Part shown: positions 11,293 through 24,238 of the stretch, piece by piece
Position numbering within the stretch: the first letter of the stretch is position 1
How the letters are laid out: the number at the start of each line of letters is the position of its first letter
Assembly: GCA_022695795.1 (NCBI GenBank)
Contig: MU404061.1
Coordinates: forward strand, 124,001 to 188,000
Reading direction: 5' to 3'
Source: Biscogniauxia marginata
Lineage: Eukaryota > Ascomycota > Sordariomycetes > Xylariales > Xylariaceae
DNA length: 64,000 bases
Notes under the pieces: model-generated
Told to the model about the DNA's origin: nothing
The model's database searches: none
What the model saw: only the letters and a program-made list of their open reading frames with translations
Program-made: the position numbers and the translations under genes

Positions 11293-13482
11293 ATGCCAAA
11301 GCCACGCACCAAGCGGCAAGCCATTCGCGAAGAGCGGAAGAAAAAGCGACGGGAGAAGTCCTTGGGAATACACAAAACCCAAGACGGCCACAAGGACGGC
11401 AATGCTACCAAGAGACAGCGATTGAACAACCATGCCGATGATCATGACCATGACCATGATGATAGCGACCGCAATACACATCCCCACGATGCAGCTAGCA
11501 ACGAGATCCCCAAGCTCGAAGGTGGGCTTGAACAACCCCAGCCCACTGAATTCTTCGGCATGCTTTCCGAACAAGAGCAGGAGTACTTCCGCTCTGTTGA
11601 CGAGCTGCTTGACATAGACGACTTCTCCTCACAAGAAGAACGCCAACTCTACCTTGCTGGTGTCTTTGCTGAGGCACAAGGCAAAGAACTTAAGCTGGCA
11701 TGCAGTCAATCATGCTCAAGGCTTATGGAGCGTTTGATCTTGATGTCAAATACAAGACAAAAGAAAAAGTTATTCGAGCAATTCGGGAGCCATTTCTTAA
11801 ACCTCATCCGGCACCGTTTCGCAAGCCATTGCTGTGAAACACTATTTCTACAATCAGCCGCTGTGGTCACTCAAGAGCTTGGAGGCGAACGCGATGATAT
11901 GCCAGCCAGCGAAGATGATCCAGACCAGAGAACATTACCATATATGGAAGAGCTGTTTCTCCTCACCCTGGATGAACTCGAAGGACACCTTGGTTACCTG
12001 CTTACAGACAAGTTCGCATCGCACACCCTGAGGGTCTTGTTGATTATATTGTCGGGTCGGCCCTTAGAACAGTCTCGAACAAAATCCCTGGTCCACAGCA
12101 AGAAAAAGGAGCAGATATCCGTGCCATGGTCATTTGGGAATTCCCCTGAATTGAATGCCCAGCTCAGGGCAGTCCCCAATTCATTCAATCTAGCTGCCAA
12201 GAAGATTATTGCTGACTCGATTTCTGGGATGAACATTACAGAACTACGTGTATTGGCCACACATCCGAGCGGAAACCCGGTTCTACAACTACTCTTAGAA
12301 CTGGACATTGCATTAAACGCCAAATCAGGCGACGAACAGGGAGAGATGGCCCTTCTGTGGTGTCTCCTGCCAGGAGCACCCGCGTCTCTCACTGATTCAT
12401 CGAGTCCAGCATCAGACTTTGTCAACTCCATGCTATACGATCCAATTGGGTCACGACTCCTAGAGACACTCGTAGCCCATTGCCCCGGAAAGTTGTTTAG
12501 AGCTCTGTACAGAAATAATTTTGGGAGTAGGATTCCCAGCCTTTTGCGCAACGATATAGCCTCATATCCTGCAATTCGGGCTCTGAACCGGCTCAGCAAA
12601 GAGGACTTGTCTGTCGTTGTCTATAATACATTACCAGAATTCACCAAGCTAGTCACACTGTCGCGATTCAATGTGATAAAAACCTTGTTTGAAAGATGTC
12701 AAGTTCGACAAGCAACCGCTGAGATTGAGGCTCTAACAAAGGCTCTCGTCGAAGCATGCGGGCCTGATATCACATCTCTCATCACCAAGCTTTGTCTACC
12801 ACAGCAGTCGGGTGGTGAGGAGGGAAAGCAGCACGAACCCCCCGCAAAGAACCGTTCAGCTTTGATATCCCATGGAGCGCATCTAATCACAGGTTTACTT
12901 GCTATACCTGGGTCCCCTTCAAAGGCAGTCCAGGCATCATTATCTGCTCTCTCGGGTGATCAGGTTTTGCAGCTTGCTACATCTTCGGCACCAACCTCCC
13001 ATGTCTTAGTTGATGCGCTCTCAACTCCTTCACAGAACAAGATCTTTCACAAGGCACTAGTGGGAACTTTACGACCCCATGTCATGGAATTAGCCACGTC
13101 TGAACATGGTAACAAAGTGTTGAGTTCAATCATTGCTATTCCGTCTAAAGGAGATGGTAGATCTGTACCATTCCACATCAAAGAGTTCATAATGTCACAG
13201 CTAGGTGAACATGAACAGGAACTACGGGATTGTTTCGAGGGACGTCAGGTGTGGCGATCCTGGAAGGGGGACTTGTGGAGGAACCGCCGGACCGATTGGA
13301 TTACCTGGGCCAAGGAAGTCGACTCTGCACTTGAACAAGTGGTGTCAGAGCGACAACCAAAAGCTCATGGCTTCCATCACAGCAATAGTAATAGCATCAA
13401 ACTTGGTGCCAGGGAAAATAGGAAAGGGGGCAATGTAAGGACAACGAATAAACGGAAGAGAGACATTGAAAATGCATCATAG
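11293..13482 (+). CDS. NOP9: Nop9, nucleolar Pumilio-repeat protein of 40S biogenesis
   Basis: Single-exon gene, 729 residues. Nop9 binds the 18S rRNA precursor near the D cleavage site in the nucleolus and is needed for small-subunit maturation. Seen: a basic N-terminus (MPKPRTKRQAIREERKKKRR), an acidic/His linker with a DHDHDHDD run, then the family opening FFGMLSEQEQEYFRSVDELL, followed by degenerate Pumilio repeats. Diagnostic segments include SQSCSRLMERLI, HRFASHCCETLFLQ, DKFASHTLRVLL, THPSGNPVLQLLLELD and SEHGNKVLSSII. The C-terminus is basic (NKRKRD), like a nuclear or nucleolar signal. Length and order match fungal Nop9. The start ATG lies in an ACC-ATG-C context. The absence of introns contrasts with most neighbours. 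Confidence 0.95.
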   Translation: MPKPRTKRQAIREERKKKRREKSLGIHKTQDGHKDGNATKRQRLNNHADDHDHDHDDSDRNTHPHDAASNEIPKLEGGLEQPQPTEFFGMLSEQEQEYFRSVDELLDIDDFSSQEERQLYLAGVFAEAQGKELKLACSQSCSRLMERLILMSNTRQKKKLFEQFGSHFLNLIRHRFASHCCETLFLQSAAVVTQELGGERDDMPASEDDPDQRTLPYMEELFLLTLDELEGHLGYLLTDKFASHTLRVLLIILSGRPLEQSRTKSLVHSKKKEQISVPWSFGNSPELNAQLRAVPNSFNLAAKKIIADSISGMNITELRVLATHPSGNPVLQLLLELDIALNAKSGDEQGEMALLWCLLPGAPASLTDSSSPASDFVNSMLYDPIGSRLLETLVAHCPGKLFRALYRNNFGSRIPSLLRNDIASYPAIRALNRLSKEDLSVVVYNTLPEFTKLVTLSRFNVIKTLFERCQVRQATAEIEALTKALVEACGPDITSLITKLCLPQQSGGEEGKQHEPPAKNRSALISHGAHLITGLLAIPGSPSKAVQASLSALSGDQVLQLATSSAPTSHVLVDALSTPSQNKIFHKALVGTLRPHVMELATSEHGNKVLSSIIAIPSKGDGRSVPFHIKEFIMSQLGEHEQELRDCFEGRQVWRSWKGDLWRNRRTDWITWAKEVDSALEQVVSERQPKAHGFHHSNSNSIKLGARENRKGGNVRTTNKRKRDIENAS

Positions 13483-13911
13483 TCACAGTAGCCTAGCGGT
13501 TGAAAAATGGAAAGAGATGGTTTTTTAACACCTATTCATGGTTAAAGCTTCAAGAAAAAGGAGAGAATAAAAGGTGTCTTTGTTATAAGTTCAGGAAGAG
13601 GACTGGTAGTGGTCACAGGGCCATGACTGATGGATGGTATGTCTCTATGGACAATAAGGGGGGTTGCTGAGGATACGAGCTCCCAATTTGAGCTGGCTAT
13701 ACCTCTCTCTGGCTTGAGATGACCTTCGACGCGGTTTTGTTATTTTTTTCCTGGCAAGAGTCAAACCTCATACACGCCAACAAACTTCAATTCTTTTCAT
13801 TGCCAGTCACGACGACTCTTTCCACGAACCTCTAATAATTCCGTTTTCCTTCACACACAGTCGAAATTCTTCGAAAATAATCTTTCCAGTACATCAGCCT
13901 TCGATTATAAA
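13483..13911. other. Intergenic, 0.4 kb
   Basis: 3' flank of Nop9 and 5' flank of the next gene. The pyrimidine-rich, CACACAG-containing stretch before 13911 fits a fungal core promoter/leader. No other signal seen. Confidence 0.4.
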
Positions 13912-14842
13912 ATGCCGAGATCTGGGTACGACTTGTCAAACATTCCGGAAGAGGAGCGCCCTGGTCGGCGTGAGGGTACCCAAGGAGTACAGGCCACTGA
14001 TCAGCCAACTCGGTCCCCAGCTACTTCTGCGTCCCCTGCCCCGGCATCCCTCAACACCACCACATCCCCTTCCACCTCTCAGGCTCAGGCTCAGGAGGCA
14101 CCAACAGTGCGTGTCAGCCCTGGATACGTCACGAATGCAGGAGAATATGCAGCCTATAATAGCCGCACTGGCCGTGGTTGGCTAGCTGGGTCATCTCGCG
14201 CGGGTTCGTTATCCCCAGGAGTTGTAGTCGTTGTCCCCATCATTATTTTTTTCCAACTTTTTCAACTGCTAATATATACCCTCTACCATCTCAGCTCCAG
14301 GTTCAAGCTCCTCGGTCCTCGCTGGGGAGGCGGCCAGGGCCGCAAGCTACCGACCTATAGCACCAGCACCGGCACCGGCGCCAACAGCAGCAATGGCTCA
14401 GGATCTTGTACCAGCGCCACTCTTCTCCTCGCCTCGGTCTCCTGGCCCGAGCCGTCTGGCCGGTGCGCCGCAAGCGCCGACACGCGGTGGTCTTCTGGCG
14501 CCGCCGCCGCCGCGGACTTTCCGTCAGCGGGGCGGTGGCACCAGCGGCCAGCAGGTCAGAAGGAGACCGAACACCACAATTTCGGTCTCCAGCGCCGCCG
14601 CCACAACAATTCCGGCTCTCGTCGTCACGGCGCCGCCGTCGTCGTCGTCGTCGTCGTCGGACGAAGAGATGACCGACGCTGGCGATGCGGACGCCAGCAA
14701 GGGGAAAGGCAAGCAGTAAGTGTTCCACGATTTTATTTTCTTTGATATAACATTCTACTCATCTTTTTTTTTTTGCTACCAAATTACAAGACGTACCCTT
14801 GCTAATACAATCAATTTGTCACACGCGCACAGGAAGATGTAA
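13912..14842 (+). CDS. Hypothetical low-complexity (Ser/Pro/Ala-rich) protein
   Basis: No family recognised. Exon 1 is 13912-14203, the intron 14204-14294, and exon 2 opens at 14295. Splicing restores a sensible frame: SSRAAPGSSSSVLAGEAAR then YRPIAPAPAPAP. The N-terminus (MPRSGYDLSNIPEEERPGRR) and the segment VSPGYVTNAGEYAAYNSRTGRGW look structured or conserved. The rest is disordered, with a run of seven Ser followed by DEEMTDAGDADASKGKGK, an acidic-basic tail suggesting a nuclear protein (inference). The end is ambiguous: CAG-TAA at 14714-14719 is a stop if unspliced (238 aa), but GTAAGT there is a good donor and splicing to 14833 gives ...GKQKM and stop at 14842 (240 aa). The GCC/GTC-rich repeats of exon 2 are coding microsatellites. 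Confidence 0.6.
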
Positions 14843-16842
14843 TTTCTGCAGGCCAACACGGCACAGCGCAGCACAAGGGCCAACACTCCTAGCCCAGAGG
14901 GGGCGGGAGAAGGACATCGGACGGACGGGCGGCCCGGGGGACGGAACACTTGTAATAATAATAATAATAATCAACGCCATTGGCACATTTGTATAAATAT
15001 TGACAGGGGGGGTTGAAAGGTGGTAATGGCATCGCATCGTATCACGTAGAAGTTCGTTTGCATCTCGAAGCTGTTCAGAGGTGTAATGGAATTAATTTTT
15101 CCTTGTGACATCGGTTCTGCTTTTTACGACGAAAAATGGTGGTGAATCCATAACCCCTTCTCTCTTTCCTCTACCTCTACTCTCTCCCCGGAAAGAAAGA
15201 TAGGACTAGAATGGGAGCATAGTAGACACGAAAACGGTGGATGGACGGATAGAAAGATTAGAGACGCAAGTTTAAAAAGTATTTAAGAAGAAAAAAAGGG
15301 AAGTCTTTCGGCCCATACACGGATTTATTTTAATATATACCTAATTCCATCATTCCTATATTGTGATGTGCAGATAGGTAGGTACCTACATACGCACAGG
15401 TAGTTAGTTATGCGCAACAGGTGTACGACCGCAACGCGGAATGATACATGTATGTGGGACATGTGCGTCAACATGTTGAACAGGAGGAGGGCAAACTTAG
15501 TTAGGTATCTACCTATGTACCTACTTTCCTCTTAAGGCCTTATGATATAGTCTATAGGTAACTGCAAGATTATGAAAAGAAATTCCAAAACTTCTAAAGA
15601 TAAAAATAAAATAATAAAAATAGAATATGTAGCGTAGTACATAGGCCCTAATTTCTCAAGCGCAATCAGCGGCATGGTTTTTTGGTGCGACAAAATAAAA
15701 TAAAAATTAAAGGCATCGGTGGTATAGGGGGTGGGGAGGAGGGCAATGAGCACAAAGATTATCTAGGTTAGGTGCCTGGATATAAAATGATCAATATCCT
15801 TGGAATTCAGTTAGATTCAAGGGTACTGACTCCCCGAAGGACTATCCTATCCGGGCGAGGTGAGGAAGTAAGCTAAGTAGGAACCTTGCGAAAAGAAAAT
15901 AATTTACGGGAGGGCAAGGTGTTAAGGGCTGCAAGCCAGAGTTGAATATATAAGAATGCCATGTAATTGCATTAAAAGATTTGTTGTATTTTCCTATGTT
16001 TTTGTTCTTCTCATTTTAGACGTTAAATATTCATAGACAGCCAACAAGGAGAGAGTAGCGTGATATGAAGTTGAATCGTCTTCGTGGGGTATAAAAGAAA
16101 CTCTGTTTAGGAGCCTCCACGATTTCCGCCTCGTATATCCCCCGATTTTGCTGACTCTGGGCGAGCCATTTTTACCCAGCCATTTTCAGGACTGCTGCCC
16201 TCGCCTATCGCAATCCTCTCACATGAACCACATAATTGTAGCAGATGAAACAATCATCCCTTGACCTTATTGCGGTACGATTATACGTACAAGGTCCCAT
16301 CATATCTCGTGTTTTTGTACTTCACAACACTATCTCGTGAGATATTCCATCCTCGTCGAATACAGCGAAATAGCCTCACGCCGTGCCATGTGCATTGCTA
16401 AGCATGAGTGGAGTTCCTGATAATTGTTGGAAGTCGTAAGTCGTGCTAGCATCCAACACCGCATCCAGCATCCCATAATCCGTACGCCTTGTCTTCCTCA
16501 TGTAAGAAGACATTAGGTGGTAGTTAGGAGGTCATACAGGCACTCAAAGCTGTAAAACATCTCCAACCCTTGATATCAAAATTTGAAAACATCGAGAACG
16601 CCACCTTGCTTGATACAATTCAAGTCAATGCCGGGCCCCTTATAGGTGATGAATATGCATGAAGTGTGGTATCTCGAAAATCACAAACAAAAAACAGGCA
16701 GAATCAAAGTCAGGTAGGGGAGGGGGAAGAGGAAAATAGGCTTTTTGAGTGTTTACACAGTGTGTAGTAGTCACTCCTCGCTTTCGTCATATACTGATAA
16801 GACGGAAGTCGAGATAGGAATTGGCGATCGGGGTATGTAAGT
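14843..16842. other. Intergenic, 2.0 kb
   Basis: Spacer with a short ATA repeat (about 14953-14972) and clusters of TAGGTA/TACCTA motifs at about 15375-15390 and 15500-15525. The part from 15900 to 16842 probably holds the 3' UTR of the minus-strand gene ending at 16843. No gene seen. Confidence 0.5.
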
Positions 16843-18009
16843 TTATTGCTCGGAACCGAAGTCTATCAGACTCTCCCAAGCGGCATCATTTCCCATGCCA
16901 CAACCAGGTGTTCCCAGCCGGCTATAGCCAGTAGTAGGCAGATCATAGTAGCCCATTGAGCCCTCAATTGGAGAGAAGAGAAGTTCATCATTGTCTGCGC
17001 AATTCTCTAATATTGTTTCCACATTAGGTGACTCTTCAGAATGAGTTTGCGCTTTGAAGCCCTCCGATGATGCATCGCCGAAGTATTGGCTATACATAGG
17101 AAACGCCGAAGAGTTGTCCCCAAGGAAGTGTGCGGCCATCGGATCGTTCATGTCAATGTTTGCCATGATCTTGGATTCGTTGGGGAGTTCGGAGGTGAAA
17201 ACGGAGAGTTTAGTGGACTGCTGGGCTAATTGAGGGTCCAAAGGGAGACTTGGGAACGCCGTAGGGGTCTGGAATGGCGTCTCTCTCGAATCAGAAGTGT
17301 TGGTTGACGTAGATGCAGGACTGAGGGCAGGTGGCGAGGACACCGTGGTTGTGGAGACAGCTGAAGCCGCCGATGCGGTCGATGCCTTCCTATCCATATC
17401 CCCAAGTTGAGACTGTGCTGATGCAGATGGCGTTGCTCTGGTTGGCGACGCCCCACTCGACTTTGGAGATAGGGGAGCTGTGTTCATCAATGGGGCCATG
17501 TACATGGAATTATTAAGCTGCTGCTGGTACGCCATGGCGCTTGGGAATGACTCGCTGAACAATCGATTGACTTCGTTGTACCGAGCCATTGTGGCCATTG
17601 CAGCCTGCGTCGTAATGTATGCGTTTACACGTTGGTTCATCTCTGGAGAGTTGGTCTGTATGTGGGCCGTCAGATACCTGTATTGGCGCGGAAGATCGTC
17701 TTCGTCCTCCTCGTACATCTCCTCCTTTAGCACAATCTCTTCGCTCACTTTCAGACCTCGCCCCGTGCGTCTTCGATGAATCTCGGACGCCATCTTAGCT
17801 GACTGTACCCGAGCCTCGAGGCTTCTGTCGGCTCTCCGAGAGGCTGCAATGTACGCCCTCTCTTGGTTCTCTTCGTGGGACCGTTCCGTCTATAGGTTAA
17901 AGTTAGAAATCTGGAATCCAGACACAAAAGATCAAAACTCATTGCTGCAGGGAGGGTCTAAGCTTACCTTTTGCACCTTGACAGGTGGCGCTTTGTCGTT
18001 CGCTGACAT
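16843..18009 (-). CDS. Conserved fungal regulator-like protein of unknown function
   Basis: Two exons (18009-17968 and 17889-16843, intron 78 bp) give 362 residues. The N-terminus (MSANDKAPPVKVQK joined to TERSHEENQERAYIAASRR) followed by DRSLEARVQSAKMASEIHRR and EEMYEEDEDDLPRQYRYL is a compact, highly charged block of a kind I associate with conserved uncharacterised ascomycete proteins. It is arginine-rich and helix-prone, and could bind nucleic acid or protein. The remainder is Ser/Thr/Ala-rich and acidic, ending WESLIDFGSEQ, similar in character to an activation domain. I infer a nuclear regulatory role, but no named DNA-binding domain (bZIP, Zn2Cys6, homeobox) is present. A very long gene-free region lies upstream on its strand, as is common for heavily regulated fungal transcription factors. 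Confidence 0.75.
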
Positions 18010-21000
18010 GGCGACTGAGGTGTCGGAGTTTCGCTTCGGCATGAATACCTTGGGTATGAATGGCGAGGGTGTAGTCAAGGGGGAGACGGTCAAATTCAAG
18101 GATAGCGATGCTATCGACAGGATTATACAGACGAATTGGAGAGTGACCGTATGTCTACTCGCCCGTCTGAATCGTCTGTAATATAAGTGTCCTACACCTC
18201 GGTCTAGGTTGTGTACCTGGAGGTTGAGGTGGAGGGGATGTGGAGGATGTGAGTTTAGATGGGCTTGGGTAGCTTCTTGGAGGCGATGGTTCGGGTCTTG
18301 CTAGCACCTGTAGCCACGAAGTCTAATAAGAGACTCGCTGCTCTATCGGCTGAGCTTGTTTAGCTACTAGATATGTCTCCCCAGGGATGCTTTGCTTTCC
18401 GGAGTGGCAAGCAATGGCGGGTGGTAGAATGGGCAGCTTGTGCTTCACAGTTGTATGCGGGGAAGATACTCGTGTAAGTCGATTGGACTGTTCGAGTCGG
18501 ATGAGTTTCTGTCAATTCAAGATGGTCTAATGGCAGTTATACACAGTTGGGTAAATGCTATTCAGGATCGAACCGAGTCGAGAATAGGATGGGCTGAGAT
18601 ATGGGAAAGTGGTTTGTTGTGAAGGACACGTCGGGTGACAAAGGTTGCGTGAAAGATGAGAGCTGGGACAAAAAACAATATACATATAGGAATGGAAAAA
18701 TCCCCGTATCCCGCCTGGATTGCGATGTTACCGGAGGTACACGGCCAGCAGTGCCCAGAACATGCCAACTGCATGTACCTAGCAACCACCCACCCAACAG
18801 CTTGTTCGATCTGTGCTTTCCTGATGCGGGAGCAGAGCTTAGTGGCGATCGATCGTGATGGATGTGCTGGGAGCCAATGGGAGCTAGCCATAGCTCTGAG
18901 ACGAGACAAGCACCGATGCGCCGCGGCCTAGCGATAGAGGACGAGGTACCTGGGATATCTGCGACAAACAGTACCCCGGACAGGCTAGCGCCACCTATGT
19001 TAGGCTTAGGCCGCATTCTCTTTTTTGTTGCACTTCCCCCTTTTTGTTCCCAACCGGAGCTTTAACCCCACCTTGCCCACCTAGCAGCATTCAACCTTTG
19101 TCCGCAGCTCTCCCGCACTGCTGCAACCTATCAACACGGTCGTAACTTAGCAGCACCATCATAGTGATGTATGTATTGTGAAACCATACACAACATTGTC
19201 GACCCCTCAGCCTGCCTAAGCGGATCGAGCAAGAGTTCAAATTATGATGCAATGGTGATAGCGATCAGCACAAAATAACATCCCCTGCAAGCCCAGGAGA
19301 CTTCGCTCCGGAGTGTCCTCCAGAGCGATTCAATGCCATTATGACAGCCTACTTGCGCACCTTAGGTGACATACATAATCTTATCCATCTGCTAACCCAC
19401 CAGGCCGCCAGGCCTACCTTACCTTCAGCTGTCTCTTGCGCTCACATGGCGCCTGGGCTAGTAAAACTAGCTTCGGTCGTGATAGAGAGGGATAATCTCT
19501 ACATAACCTGCACAGGAAATACGTTGGTACATATACAGAGTACAGAGTACAGAGTACTCGGACATGAAACTACAGTAAGCAGCTAACTTAGTAGAGGCTA
19601 GGTCTGGTATCTAACGGCCTGGCCAAGTTCACGGGGCTCTGGTTCCACCCCTTTGTGATTTACCGACTGCATACTAACCTGCCTGCCTACTCACTATTTT
19701 CGCGCATTCAAGTGGAAATCAGGAAAATCTAGAAGGTCAAGGACGTTTCGGTAGTCCACTTGCCCATCACGGCAGAATCTACCCTCGGGCCCATCGATGA
19801 TCCCGGAGCTAACCTCCGAACCATCGTCGATTCACATATAACAATCCGATTTCACGATGACTTCTTTTTCTTTTCCCTCTCTTACACCGCTGGGTCATTG
19901 GCTTGGCCGATAACCCGAGGGTCTGCCCCCCAATTCTCCGGTCACATTACCCCCTCGGACGGTGCAGCGAACAGGGTTTCTTGGGATTGGATATAGCAGC
20001 TTAGGGTCCCCTTTTGGACGTGTCCAGGCCGAAACCAGCGAAACTCTGCTTCGAAACCATTTGTTGACTGTGTACGGCGCAGAGTCCCGATACTGGTATA
20101 GCGGGATCTAACTGAGTTGCGATGGTGGGCAGAGGGATCAACATTCGGTGGGGAATGCTGAAAGCCTTAAAATGATAGACACTCACTTTAACCTGGGTGA
20201 GCCCCCCAAGTCCACTTTATATCCCATTGACGATGGGGTTCAGTAAGCCATGCGAACAATTCCAGACTACACTGGTTTAGATGTCTTTTGAGTCGCAAAT
20301 TATTCAGGTATATAATCTCAATATTTCACCATCGATATTTATTGTCTAGGCATTTCTAGTTATACTAGGTTGGCAACCGATTGTAGTTAAATCAACTAAA
20401 GTCTCGGACAAGTCTTGCAATAGGATCGTGATCGTAGCGTTTCTGACTCAGATCTATCAGGGGGTGCGGAGATGGAAAAATCAATTATCACCCCGAGCAG
20501 ACAAATAGGAAAAAGGAAAGAAAAAATTGTTTAGAGTAAGGGGTGAGGTGTGATCGAATTCTGCATGGCAAAACCTTCGGATTCAGGGAAATATCAGCGC
20601 CACGACCTGCAAAGTGGCACGAAACAAGGGGCTGTGCTTGAATTTGTCGTCATAATTTTCGATGAATGCTGTTGTCAGCCGACAGGGCCGGAGGGAGCTC
20701 CTGAGCTCTTGGTGCAAAAGTGACGAAACCCGCATCCCGCGGGCTGAAAGGCGTCGTGGGAACCGTGTTGTTTGCGTACGTGTCAAGGGTGTGTAAAAGG
20801 CCGGTCCGGAGAAAACCCTCCGCTGAGCCGTTTCCATTATTCAGGCTTTGTCTCAGGAGGGAAGTACTTGGTGCCTTAACAATTTCCAGTCTGCCCCGCT
20901 GCATTCCGCGCCCAATGAGATCCCAGAGTGGGCACTTCACCAGCCACGGGCCCAGCTAGGCCCTCAACTGCCACAGGTGGCTTACAGAATTAACCCCTCC

Positions 21001-23900
21001 TCTTCCCGAGCTGACGTGTAATGAACAAATTCCCATGTCCCCCGAACATGGTATTTCCAGCTTTTTGCCATCATACTTCTCCAATTCCAGTCTTGCGAAT
21101 TGCCACCACGAGTGCCCGAGGCCAATCAAGACGTCAAGCTATGTCAAGGATTAGACACCTCGGACAATTCGCTATCCAAAACTACCTACAATCCCATTGG
21201 TTTCACACCAGCATCGCTACGCTAGGTAAATCTTGTTCTGGGTATCGAAAGGCGCAGACGAAACGCCCGTCAGCCCGGTGTATTTCCCACATGAATCCGC
21301 CGGTAATGAGTCTTGGGCGTTAACTTCGATAGATTAAGTTGCCCTATTAGAACTTACACACTTCCAATATTTCCGAGCCGAGTCGGGACTTGAGCCGAGT
21401 CGAGCAGAGCATCCAAGCACCTCCCGTCCATCAACATATATCTATCTCTACACTATTTGCAGCGCAGCGTCGTGTCTTATGAACATAGAACGCACCCAAG
21501 CCCTACCTTGCATCGGCCTCTGCCCGTCCGTAGAGACGATTGGATACCACTCTACGCAGAACCAAGTTTCCTATCCTAACAACCTAGCACAGCCGATTCA
21601 TCCCCGCATGGCCGAACGCCAATGCAATACCGACTGCCAACTTGCGGGCAGAAATACCACTAGGCCGGAACCATAAGGGGCTCACCTCGTCCACCGCATT
21701 AGGGCCTAACACCGCTGTGTCCGAACTTAAGGCTTAGCTGGGGACCAAAACAAGTCAAGACGGTTCTCTGCCTATCGACCATGGAATCTCCTATCCGAGA
21801 TCTCGATGTCGTTGCAAACCCACCTCCACCGTCCCATCTGAATGCGAAGCCGTAATCAATCGCAAGCGCGACCTCTACCTCGCCGTGCCTGCAGTAGCAG
21901 GATAGACGAGCCACACATGGCACAGTTGTTAGAGCGGACTTAGATCCGGGGACGAATTGGAAATGCGAGAACCCACTTATCGAGCACCTGCAGTTACGGC
22001 GATGGAATGTGGTCTAGCCAGGTCCATGCATGCCGGGGGCGGCCGCCCACTCCGTGTATCTTCAGTCTGTTGAACCTTGAACGAACGATAATCACTTACC
22101 ATTCGACCACCGAGTTTTCTGTTGATTGGATGAGAAGTTCGCCGATGCGGGTTGGGGTTGAAAACTGCGTGATACGGGCCCTTGAACGCGATAGCCTCAC
22201 ATGTTTTACCGTGCTCCCTTGCGGAACCATGAGGTTATTTCATGGGTTTGCCACTACTATATCTCACTGTTCACGCATTCGGTCAACGCTCTGGTTTGGG
22301 ACAGATCAAAGGAGGTCAGTGCATTGACATGCATCAACGTTGCGTTGCGTTGAGCATTTGTGATGAACTCCGTATTGGCTCTCGAATCCCCCGCGCCAAA
22401 CCGAGATAGTCATATTTGCCTGCAAGGCATTACTACCTTTATCCGCTTTCTTTCTCCAGACGAAATATGCTTCAACCTAGGGCAAACTTAGCTAAGGGTA
22501 ACTAATTACGCCTCGAATAGGGCAAGCCTCGGTAGGCGATAGCAAAGCCCCGTGGCACTAGAAAACGCTCTAGAACAGTTTAGAAATGAGGAGAATACCA
22601 ATGAAGGTAAATTAACTCACTACCCAGTCCTTCAATGCCGAATCTAAGCAGGCTTGGCAGGGTTTGGGGTGGATCAGGAACATGGACAGAGCCGCGAACA
22701 TTCATATTGGCGCTGATACAAACTAGGTATGGCTTCCTGCGTTGGAAGAGCACAACAAATATGCAGTGGAGGCAGATAAACTAGGATTCGTAAAGCATTT
22801 ACATGATCGTACGAGACTACACTCACGCTATTATGTATGTATTTCCTTATGACCTTGGCCTATTTTAGGCTAAGCCATTCGTCGGAATCATCTCACCAAA
22901 CACCACGCCGATGCTCATCCACCAAGCATACCAGCTCCGTAAATATCGCTTTGATTTCGAGGGAGGGCTACATCGTGATCCATAGCTTGTCTATAACCCG
23001 CGACACAAGTTGAGGGCCTGATGCGTAATAGAACTACAATATCGCGAACTATTGCATTTATAGTTTCAGTGGCAATTGCTACATTCAACGACGACAAGAG
23101 AGATACAGCACTAGCGATTGATTACACGTCTAAACTTGCCAGACCCGATTAAATGTCCATTCGTAACAAACCACGATACCAATGACCTAGACTTTTGTCA
23201 CGATGTTATTTAGCTCATTGTCCTATCGCCTCCTAGTAGTTACATTCTTGTGACGAGATTTCAGCACACTTGTAAATTTTCAGCCATGCGTCGAATAGCG
23301 TCGAAAACTAAGCATTTATTACTAGATTAACGGCGATCTGTGTATTCACATCTCAAATTCAGCATCGTGTGGTTATCCCGGATGTGATGATACATGTACA
23401 TCATTTCTGCGCGTTGATCCAACCCTTTGATGGATATAGGCTTTTGATACCCAGGGCCATGCGTGTTCATTATACTTCCATAGAACAATCTGGCTTTCCT
23501 GATACGTTATGATTACATTACCTAGCATCCTTCTCGCTATGTATTATAATAATTGTTATTTTACAGTAGATAGCCTAGCATGCCTATGGAAACCCCTTAT
23601 TTTTCCGGCATTGGCAATCTACTTAGCATTGATATCCATGTACACAAATGACAACTCCCTACAAGGAGTCTAGGACTTGAAAGTCACGTATCAGAAAGCA
23701 TCAAGGTGCAGCCCCCTCCTGCAGGATCTTCCCCGCGGAGCTTGCCATATGTCCCCGTCCTCTCGCAGTCCTTGAGAAATGGCACGAAACGACACGACAC
23801 GATGACCTCCTCTAGCTGGATCCTTTGACAGCCCACCTGCCGCCGCCGCCGCCGTCTCCCGGGATCTCGAATCGGCGGCCCGTGCCCCTTCTTCCGTCTG
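18010..23900. other. Gene-poor region, part 1
   Basis: About 5.9 kb upstream of the regulator-like gene without a defensible gene. Open frames at 18558-19065, 20583-20959 and 21021-21323 overlap in several frames and resemble nothing known. Composition is near neutral from 18 to 22 kb, fitting a long leader/promoter of the minus-strand gene, and becomes more AT-rich after 22.3 kb. A small 7-bp tandem repeat (TACAGAG, three units) lies near 19535-19558. Confidence 0.45.
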
Positions 23901-23905
23901 TCTTG

Positions 23906-23991
23906 CCCCCCCCCCCCCCTCCCCATGGCCTCGAATCTCGCCACGATGAATTTCCTCCTCCTCCTCCTCCTCCTCCTCCTCCTCCTCCTCC
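23906..23991. repeat. C14 homopolymer and CCT microsatellite
   Basis: Fourteen C in a row (23906-23919), then a (CCT)n tract at about 23953-23991. Open frames here on both strands are poly-Gly, poly-Pro or poly-Glu artefacts of the repeats. Confidence 0.9.
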
Positions 23992-24238
23992 TTCTTCCTT
24001 CCCCCTCCGCCGATGTCGCCGCCGCAACCTGTAGGACCGCGCCGGTGCCGAATGCTTGCCGGTGAATCTATATCTCCCAATTCACCGCGGAAATATAGAG
24101 AAGAGGGGCGGGTACGCAAGCTGGGCGAGAACAGAGAAGACCGGATATTCTGCGACTGGGTGGGTTGGGTTTACCTATAAGTAAATAGAGTAGTTACCTG
24201 ATATCGAAATTCCGGATGGTTATCTGGACGGAGGGAAA

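Noticed and set aside
14303..14728. Arg-rich minus-strand frame opposite the low-complexity gene
   Set aside because: Product of GCC/GTC repeats read on the other strand; the plus-strand spliced frame is more plausible.
18540..18600. Possible tRNA B-box (GGTTCGATCCT on the minus strand)
   Set aside because: No matching A-box, acceptor stem or anticodon arm could be folded around it.
20583..21323. Several 80-100 codon frames in the gene-poor region
   Set aside because: Mutually overlapping, no family resemblance, no splice structure joining them.
23684..24119. Poly-Glu, poly-Gly and poly-Pro frames
   Set aside because: Translations of the C14 and CCT repeats, not proteins.
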